A stretch of 64,000 nucleotides of DNA from Boesenbergia rotunda (taxonomy: Eukaryota > Streptophyta > Magnoliopsida > Zingiberales > Zingiberaceae). Position 1 is the first letter of the stretch; the number at the start of each line of letters is the position of its first letter. Positions 57,436-64,000 of this stretch are shown here, piece by piece. Made by a program: the position numbers and the translations under genes. The stretch lies in assembly GCA_024364735.1 (NCBI GenBank), contig JAGFNQ010005178.1, forward strand, positions 105,662 to 169,661, given 5' to 3'. The notes under the pieces are model-generated. The model searched no databases, was not told where the DNA came from, and saw nothing but the letters and a program-made list of their open reading frames with translations.

Positions 57436-58611
57436 CTTTCCCTCCAAAGTTTTATAATGCTTTCCCTATAAATACCCCATAGGAGTCATGATACAAGGCT
57501 TAATGAATTAATTGTGAATTAATTCGGATTATTCACAAAACCCACAAAACCCTTCCTCCTTAGCTCTCTCTCTCTCTCCTAGTTTATTCTTGCGCCGGCG
57601 AGAAGGAGGAGGAAGAAGAAGAGGATTCTCTTCTTCTTAGGCTCAACCTTTGGGTGTGAAGCACCGGTAGGGAGGAGCACGTTGGTGCTCGGCTTGGAGC
57701 AGAGGAGCGGCCGGAGAGGACGCCGGCGGCGGGTTTCATCACCTTGCGGCGCCGATGGCAAGAGGGAAGGAAAATCCGGTTTTCATCCCTTCTTCCTCTC
57801 TGATCTCCTCTTCTTTCCTCACGGTTTTCTTCTCCACTGCGTGCGCAAGCAAGGAGCAAGGAGAAGAGGTTTCCGGCGGCCGGAAAAATAGAGGCTTGGC
57901 TTTTGTTTGGAGCTGACGGTGAGGGTGTGGAAGCTAGGGTTTCCGGCGGGTTTTTGGGAAGAAGAAGGAACTTGCTCAACTTCTTCTTCCCTTTCTTCAT
58001 CTTCCTAGCAGCTCCTCGTTGTTGCTTCTTGGCCGGCCGGAGTTGAAGCTTGCGGTGGTCTGCAGTGAAAGAAGGAGAAATGGCCGAAACCCTAACTAGG
58101 GTTTTTGCTACCAAAAGGAAGAGGCTTGAAGAAGGTGATCTCAGCGTGCCTTGGTGACTCCGTGTCTTGGTAGATTGTCGCCCACACGACGTCTAGGAGG
58201 GGAGGGTCATAAGGTAGAAGACTGCGAGGTAAACGGCAAGGTATAACTCTCACGAGCTCTGTTTTATTTCAGCTATGTCTTATTGTGCCATATTTCTTTG
58301 TCTCGTCATTTTATGCATGTTAGTTATTTTGATTGTTGATCATGGATAATAATTAGCTAACTGGACCCTGAAGATAAACATAAAAATCGGCGATCCAAAT
58401 CGTTGTCTTTTCCGTAGTTAATTAATTCGGAAAGTTACAAGGCCTTAACCTTGGTTTTGACTAAGTTGTAACTTGGATTAATTAACACGACGTCGAGATG
58501 GTCGTTAGAGGGACGGGTCTCTATTCGGATTAAAATTTTAATCCATAGACATAGAGAGGTCTCTCAGATACGGCCCCGTGGTTGTCTTAGAAACCGTCAA
58601 GCCATACCCAA
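57436..58611 (+). repeat. B2: 5'-truncated LTR of the B superfamily
   Basis: The right end AAGCCATACCCAACA and the block ATAGAGAGGTCTCTCAGAT match the B LTR end, while the middle is closer to the B' type. TATA box CCCTATAAATACCCC at about 57468. The LTR start is missing; the left junction is with G gag, beside a direct repeat AATGCTTTCCCT at 57437 and 57463. The long frames on both strands (57579-58114) are GC-rich by-products. Confidence 0.7.
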
Positions 58612-59679
58612 CACCAGGCGCCTGGGAAAAGTCTCTTGGGTGCATGATACCAATTAAGCACCTAGGAAGGCCTCTTCCCAGGTCGGCTTTTCCGACGTTT
58701 ATTCTCCTATCTTGCCTCCAACTCAAGGTATCTGCAAGACAACAAACACAAGACAAACATACAAATAATCTTAGTCTTAATTGACTAGTTCTGACTTTGG
58801 ATTTCACCCGAAACCATAGGTCGAATCGACGCCTAATGTTCCCTTTCCCGGGGAACGCGTCCTGACCTACACCACCCTGGAGAAGTTACCTTTGCCAATC
58901 GGGACCTCCAGTTGGACTTTTGCTCAGCCTTCGAGAACCCAGATCTCGAGATGTCCGACCTCGACCCATCTCTACTTTTGTCCGTGATTCCCGCTCGACT
59001 AAGGTTTTTGCCAACCGAGACTTTCGGCTAGACATTTGCTCGACCTCCGAGAACTTGGATCTCGAGACGTCCGACCTCGACCCGTCTCTACTACTGACCA
59101 CAATCCTCGCTCGGCTAAGACTCTGTTACTCGATCCCTAACCAGGACTTAGTGCTCATTCCTCCGGATCAAGACTTAGTGCCCAACTTCACATACCAGGA
59201 CTTAGTCCACATAGCTTCACTCACTAGGACCAAGCTTCACTCACCAGGATTTAGTCCACCTAGCTTTGCTCACTAGAATTTCTTCCACCTAGCTTCCTTT
59301 GCTAGGAACCAGCTTTACTCACCAGGGTTTCTTTCAACCTAGCTTCACTCATTATGATTTCTTCCACCATAATCACTTCTTTGCTAGTAACCTTAATCAT
59401 GACTAGACTTCCTCCAACTTTCAGGTAAATATATCGAACCTCAAGTCTAATTCGGTTTAATCCCTTGGTCAAACTGACCAACCCTGGGTTCTATTCATTC
59501 TTCCAAACATCAGATCCTGTTTGGCTTAAACCTTGGTCAAACTGATCAAACATGGGTTTACCCTACCAAACATAAGGTCCTATTTGGTTTAATCCTTGAT
59601 CACTTTGAGTACACCATATTTTGTCAAACATCAAAACACTAGAGGTTGACTGTGCATAACTGATGCACTTGCACCAACA
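58612..59679 (-). repeat. LTR of F, truncated
   Basis: On the minus strand the LTR starts TGTTGGTGCAAGTGC at 59679 and runs 1068 bases until cut by B2 at 58611. It has CACTCACCAGGA/TTAGTCCACCTAGC-type repeats (59120-59350) and a GGCGCC box at 58619. The TATA and U5 parts are gone. It resembles the G LTR in repeat content. Confidence 0.8.
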
Positions 59680-60342
59680 ATCTCCCCCTTTTTGATATTT
59701 GACAATAACCTTAAGTTAGGTTAGGTCTAAGGGTTATAGGTTTAACACTTGGGAGAAATCGTAAAAAAAATCTATCAAAAGGAAATAGCAAATAAAAAAT
59801 TTGCACTAACAATAAGATTTTCGAAAAAAATCTAACTTAAGCGTTTCTCCCCCATTTAAGATAATCTCTCTCCCCCTTTTGAAAATACTTAAGATATATA
59901 TATTTTTTAAAAATAATTTTTAAAATTCTCCCCCCCTTTTTTTTAAAAAAAAACTAAGTACTTGTTCTAGAAAATATTCTAAAAGGCACTATGTACCTTA
60001 AAAAACATTACACCAACAATATGTGATTTTTTTTAAAAAAAGAATTTGAACTTCCCTAAGTCTGACTCAATCCTAGGAATCTTGTTGACCCCAAGAACAT
60101 TCCTATGTGTCTTAGGGTTTCCAAAAATGAATATTTTCAATGTATTTAATTTTGAAAAAATAATAACTTTCATGATTTGGTTTCTTTTCTAGTTTGACAC
60201 AATCCTAGGAAATCTTGTTAACTACAAGGAAACTTTTCCTAAGTATCTTGGAAAATTTTCCAAACTCAAGTAAAATTTATTTTCAAATGTATTCCAAAAG
60301 ATAAAAAAATTTCGAAATAAGTTTTGGAAAATGAGAATATAA

Positions 60343-60570
60343 GGGGGCGTTTGGTTTGTTCTATTTTCCATTTTCATTTTCCAGAAAATCACATTTTCTC
60401 GTTTTCTGGAAAATGACTTTATTTCATTCTCTAGTTTTCCAGAAAATGCTATGTTTTTTTCTAGAAAACAAAGCTAAAAAATGCAAACCAAACATGTTTT
60501 CCAGAAAACCGCATTTTGTACAGAAAATGAAAATGGAAAACAAACTGGAAAACGCAAACCAAACACAACC
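60343..60570. mobile_element. Tourist-like MITE
   Basis: 228 bases with terminal inverted repeats: GGGGGCGTTTGGTTTG on the left, and GGTTGTGTTTGGTTTG reading in from the right, three mismatches. Flanked by TAA at 60340-60342 and 60571-60573. The interior is also largely self-complementary (TTTTCCAGAAAA/TTTTCTGGAAAA blocks). G has the matching site without the insertion at about 52967-52980. TIR and TAA fit the PIF/Harbinger class. The ORF through it (60356-60691) is chance. Confidence 0.85.
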
Positions 60571-61499
60571 TAATATTTTCAAAAGTATTTTAAAAAAGAT
60601 AGTGGTTTTATATAATATTTTTGGAATTTCGAATGATTCTTTTCATTTGAACCTCCCCCTAAATCTGACACAGTCCGAGGAAGCTTGTTGACCAAAAGTT
60701 GATCTTCCTCTGAGTCTTAGGGTTTGATTCAAATAAAAATGAATTACACCAAAATTTTTAAGAAATAATCAATAATAGAAATAAATTAAATTCTTTTGAT
60801 TAGGACTCCCCCTAAAACTGACACAATCTTAGGAATTATTATAAATCATAAAGAAAACTTCCTCTGTGTCTTTAGAGTTTATCCAAATCAAAAGAGCAAT
60901 TAAAGTAATTTTTGAAAAATATTTTTTGAAGGAATAAGATTACTTTCAATGAAATAATTTTTGAAAAATATTTTGAATGACATAATAAGTTTTTGAAAAA
61001 TATTTTTTTTAGAACGCATTTTGAAATGATAATAATTTTTTAAAGCATAAACCATTTTGAAAGATATGAATTTTTGAAAAGAGTACTTTTGAAAAATAAT
61101 TTTTAAAAGAACAAAAAAAAACTTCCTCTAAATCTGAAACATTCTGGCTACCCTTGTTAAGTGTCTTAAGGGCCTTTAGTATTGACCTAAAAGGTTTGTT
61201 TCTATGTGTAGATCAAAGAATTTTCGAAAGGATATATAATTTTTGAAATATGTATTTATATGTAAACACTCAATCAAACATGAAATTCATTAAAACATTA
61301 TTATGTTTAAACATTATTTTGAAAATAGATTTTTAAGAAAATATCCTAAAATTTTGAAAACATTTTCAAAAGTATTTTTCAATTAATTAATCCTTAACAT
61401 CTCACCCATTTTAAGTGTCGCAATACAAACAAACATGGTTGCCTCATGGGTGTTGTGAGATGCTTGAAAATTTTTCTCAATTTTATAGATTGCTTAACC

Positions 61500-61850
61500 T
61501 TGAGTTGGATTCGAGTTTAATCAATTAGTAGCTTAAAAGTAATTTTCAATAATCGGCTTCCACGTCTTGGCGAGGCACAGAGGTCTTCTTTGGCCGTAGC
61601 CTTATTGGATCATCAACCCTTTCCTTAGATAAAACCTTTTAAAAAAATAATACTTTTAACTTACTCTTTACAAAACTTTGGTGTAACTTGTCTCGGATGT
61701 AGCGAGGTAGCTTCGGCTAGTTACACTTAACTAGGTCGATCAAGTTGGTTACACCTTACCCTTCCTGTCTTCCTAGACGAAGATTCCCTAACGTACTATC
61801 ATCTCGCCCCACCCTAGTACTAGGTTAGGCAAGAATCAATCAATCTGTTT
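61500..61850 (-). other. Conserved spacer of F
   Basis: No gene is supported. It shares the ordered motifs GGCGAGATGATAGTACGTTA, AGCCGAAGCTACCTCG, AAGGAAAGGGTTGATGATCC and CCTCGCCAAGACGTGGAAG with S2 (1614-1870) and G. Confidence 0.65.
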
Positions 61851-62159
61851 CCTATCTATCCATTTTAAATTAAGCAAAAAATGAGCTAGCATGAATGACA
61901 TGCCAGATATGTATTTAAAAATAGACAGATGCATGAGCATGACATTTATACATGAGCCAATCAAGTCAAAATATTTTAATTAAGTTTCTAATAAAGTATC
62001 AAATTCTCGATTTGATATAGACCATGTGAACCCGCGAGCATGTCAACCCATTTTAACATATTTAACATTATTAAATTGATTGTTCTAGTTGGGTAGGATT
62101 TTATTTAATTTCATATCTGAAGGTAATTAATTAAAATTTAGTTCATGGATTTTGTTGAA

Positions 62160-62610
62160 TTAAGGATTGAATTGTTAATTAACTAAGATTTAAGAATTAA
62201 TTAAGATTTTAGTTATTAAAAATTAATTATGATTTATGTTATTAATAATTAAGGATTAATTAGTTAACAATTAATTAAGGTTTAATTAGTTAAGAATTAA
62301 TTAAGGGTAAATTATTAAAAATTAATTAAGGTTTAATTATTAATAATTAATTAAGGTTAAATTATTATGAATTAATTAAGGTTAAATTATTAAGAATTAA
62401 TTATGGTTAAATTATGAAAAATTAATTAAGGTTAAATTATTAAAAAATAATTAAGTTTTAAATTATTAAAATTAAATTAAGGTTTAAATTATTAAAAATT
62501 AATTAAGGTTAAATTATTAAAAATTAATTAAGGTTGTATTATTAAAAATTAATTAAGGTTAAAATTATTAAAAATTAATTAAGGTTAAATTATTAAAAAT
62601 TAATAAATGT
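62160..62610. repeat. AT-rich minisatellite in F
   Basis: About 18 imperfect head-to-tail units of 23 to 27 bases on the plan TTAATTAAGGTTAAATTATT AAAAA. TTAATTAA is itself a palindrome in each unit. G has only scattered related motifs at 56220-56410. Confidence 0.85.
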
Positions 62611-62807
62611 TAAAATTGTTAACAATTTTGTATCTAGTTGTATTATTTTCATTATTTCAAAAAACTCTGATTAATCTATTATTTCTTTTTGATTTTAAAA
62701 TTTCAAGTTTGTTTAACACTTCTACTTTATTTGAGTTTTTGTAAGCCTAATTAAATATAGCTTTGATTCTAATAAATTCATCTTCATCTTAATCTTTAGA
62801 TTTATAC

Positions 62808-63850
62808 TCAAAAATTGTAAGAATAATTTTTAAGATTGCTAATTAAGGCTGTAGCATTATATTCAAAATCGGTAGAATTAACTACGAGTTGACTATTATC
62901 CTCACTATTATCTTCAGAAATAGATTGAGTATTATTATCAATATTATCTTGAGGATTATCTTGAGTATTATCTTCAACATTATCTTCTGAAATATTAGAA
63001 TGATCAGCAATAATATTAATTAACATTTCAATGCTATCCTTAGGATTATCAGAATTATTAGAAAGATTATTAATTAAAGTATTAGAATTAATTTCAGAAA
63101 TTGTAACATTAACATTATGGATTAAGAAATTAAGATTTGATATTTTAATATTGTCAATATTTGATAATTTGTCATGCAATACATTAAGTTGACTATGCAA
63201 AAAATCTAATTTATCAGAAAAATGAACAGTGTTATCTAAACTATCAGAATGATTGTATAACTGTGCAGGAATTTAAAAATTATTGTGAAAATTAACTTTC
63301 CATACCCCCTTTACCGTGGTTGCATTTCTTGGTATTGAGGATCGAGTTACTTTCCAGTCTGGGCACTGGTTCTTGTAATGTCCCAGCTTTTGACCCTTGA
63401 AGCATCGGATGTGACTTTTGTCCCTCTGGACTCCTAGCACTAGTATCTCCATTGCCGCCGGTGGTAAAGTTTGAATCTTACGAGTAGGGCACTGGTTTTT
63501 ATAGTGTCCTCTCTCCCTGCAATTTAAACAAATAGTATGAAATTTAAAAATTGACATAATTTAAAATATACATGTATTCACCCTTGCTCTCCCTCAATTC
63601 CTGGCTTCTTTGCTGTAATTACCCTCTCTTGATAACTTTGACCTTATAGGGTCATTACGTTGACTTTACTGCTGTCCCAGCTTTTGACCCTTGAAGCATC
63701 GGATGTGAATTTTGTCCCTTGGACTCCTAGCACTGGTATCTCCATTGCCGCCGGTGGTAAAGTTTGAATCTTACGAGTAGGACACAGGTTTTTATAGTGT
63801 CCTCTCTCCCTGCAATTAAAACAAATAGTATGAAATTTAAAAATTGACAT
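62808..63850 (-). pseudogene. gag: gag remnant of F with duplicated knuckle block
   Basis: Minus-strand frames start at two Met codons (63850 and 63557), each with MSIFKFHTICxNCRERGHYK. Motifs in the better copy are CLNCRERGHYKNQC and the imperfect CFKGQKLGHYKNQC, followed by a basic stretch. From 63200 a coil-like MHSQLNVLHDKLSNIDN and an Asn/Asp/Glu-rich tail follow with SEDNVEDNTQDNPQDN. The capsid domain is not seen in the window. The first frame breaks where the duplication joint lies. Confidence 0.7.
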
Positions 63851-63973
63851 AATTTAAAATATACATGTATTCACCCTTGCTCTCCCTCAATTCCTGGCTT
63901 CTTTACTGTAACTACCCTCTCTTGCTAACTTTGACCTTATAGGGCCATTACGTTGACTTTACTGCTGGGCCAG
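63383..63973. repeat. 294-base tandem duplication in F gag
   Basis: 63383-63676 and 63677-63973 repeat each other with a few differences, including CCCAGCTTTTGACCCTTGAA (63383 and 63677), CACCCTTGCTCTCCC and GACCTTATAGGG(T/C)CATTACG. The offset is about 294 bases. Confidence 0.85.
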
Positions 63974-64000
63974 CCAAAATAAAAAAAAATTTAATTTTAT

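Larger units (their letters stand above)
59680..64000 (-). mobile_element. F: interior of a gag-only SIRE relative
   Basis: On the minus strand the order is gag zinc-knuckle region (63850-62808), an AT-rich minisatellite (62610-62160), the conserved spacer (61850-61500), the CATCTCAC landmarks (61470-61390), an AT-rich 3' region with a MITE, the polypurine tract CAAAAAGGGGGAGAT (59694-59680) and the LTR. No pol sequence lies between gag and LTR. The 5' end is beyond the window. Confidence 0.75.

Noticed and set aside
57579..58114. 176-codon minus-strand frame
   Set aside because: GC-rich part of the B2 LTR, with frames open on both strands from composition; no motif seen.
60356..60691. 111-codon frame
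   Set aside because: Runs through the MITE and its flank; no protein similarity.
1..64000. tRNA or rRNA genes, and endogenous viral sequences
   Set aside because: Only short primer-binding sites complementary to tRNA ends are seen. I found no movement protein, coat protein or pararetrovirus-type polyprotein; all pol pieces fit copia or chromovirus retrotransposons.

Overview
This is plant nuclear DNA made almost entirely of LTR retrotransposons nested inside one another. I find no host gene that I would defend. Signs of a plant are the primer-binding sites TGGTATCAGAGC (initiator tRNA-Met, Ty1/copia) and TGGCGCCGTTGCCGGGGA (tRNA-Asp, Athila/Tat-type Ty3/gypsy), many copia gag/pol relics, TG...CA LTRs with 5-bp target duplications, and a Tourist-like MITE with a TAA duplication. 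A large-genome flowering plant, perhaps a monocot, fits, but the species cannot be read from this window.

Layout of the left half. An open minus-strand frame with a plant-transposon-protein-like fold (2-655) follows a promoter-like region (about 660-1360). Next is S2, a minus-strand SIRE-type copia relative with gag but no pol (about 1361-5269). S2 sits in the RNase H of S1, a plus-strand SIRE element whose 3' part remains (5270-8339). S1 sits in B', a minus-strand copia of family B (8340-11971). B' sits in the 5' leader of A, a plus-strand copia (11972-30040). A also holds a 2.65-kb solo LTR in its integrase (14892-17546, duplication CACGA) and an 8.8-kb family B element in its reverse transcriptase (18569-27372, duplication CAGTT). 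A itself sits in the leader of A2, a minus-strand sister (30041-32156). A2 interrupts the RNase H of S3, a SIRE element (32157-33225).

Layout of the right half. The S3 3' region carries G, a minus-strand gag-only SIRE relative. Its LTR is split into 33226-34092 and 51232-52338 by D, a 17-kb composite (34093-51231). D is also gag-only and carries S4 (37030-49292, duplication TAGAT), the best-preserved SIRE copy, with readable integrase, reverse transcriptase and RNase H. The 5' LTR of S4 was hit by E (37212 to about 43330), which has a 2.7-kb LTR, a tRNA-Asp primer site and no pol. E carries a roughly 737-codon Gln/Phe-rich, prion-like and acidic-repeat ORF that I do not recognise. Beyond D come the G interior with an inserted Ty3/gypsy fragment (52339-57435), a truncated family B LTR (57436-58611), and F, a second gag-only SIRE relative with a MITE and an AT-rich minisatellite (58612-64000).

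How the parts relate. The autonomous-type copies (S1, S3, S4) share LTR and 3' signals with the pol-less copies (S2, F, G and more distantly D), which suggests that pol-less elements were mobilised in trans. Several unrelated LTRs carry arrays of short palindromes or TTGAC boxes just upstream of the TATA box. All coding regions contain stops, frameshifts or deletions, so the locus looks silent and decaying.
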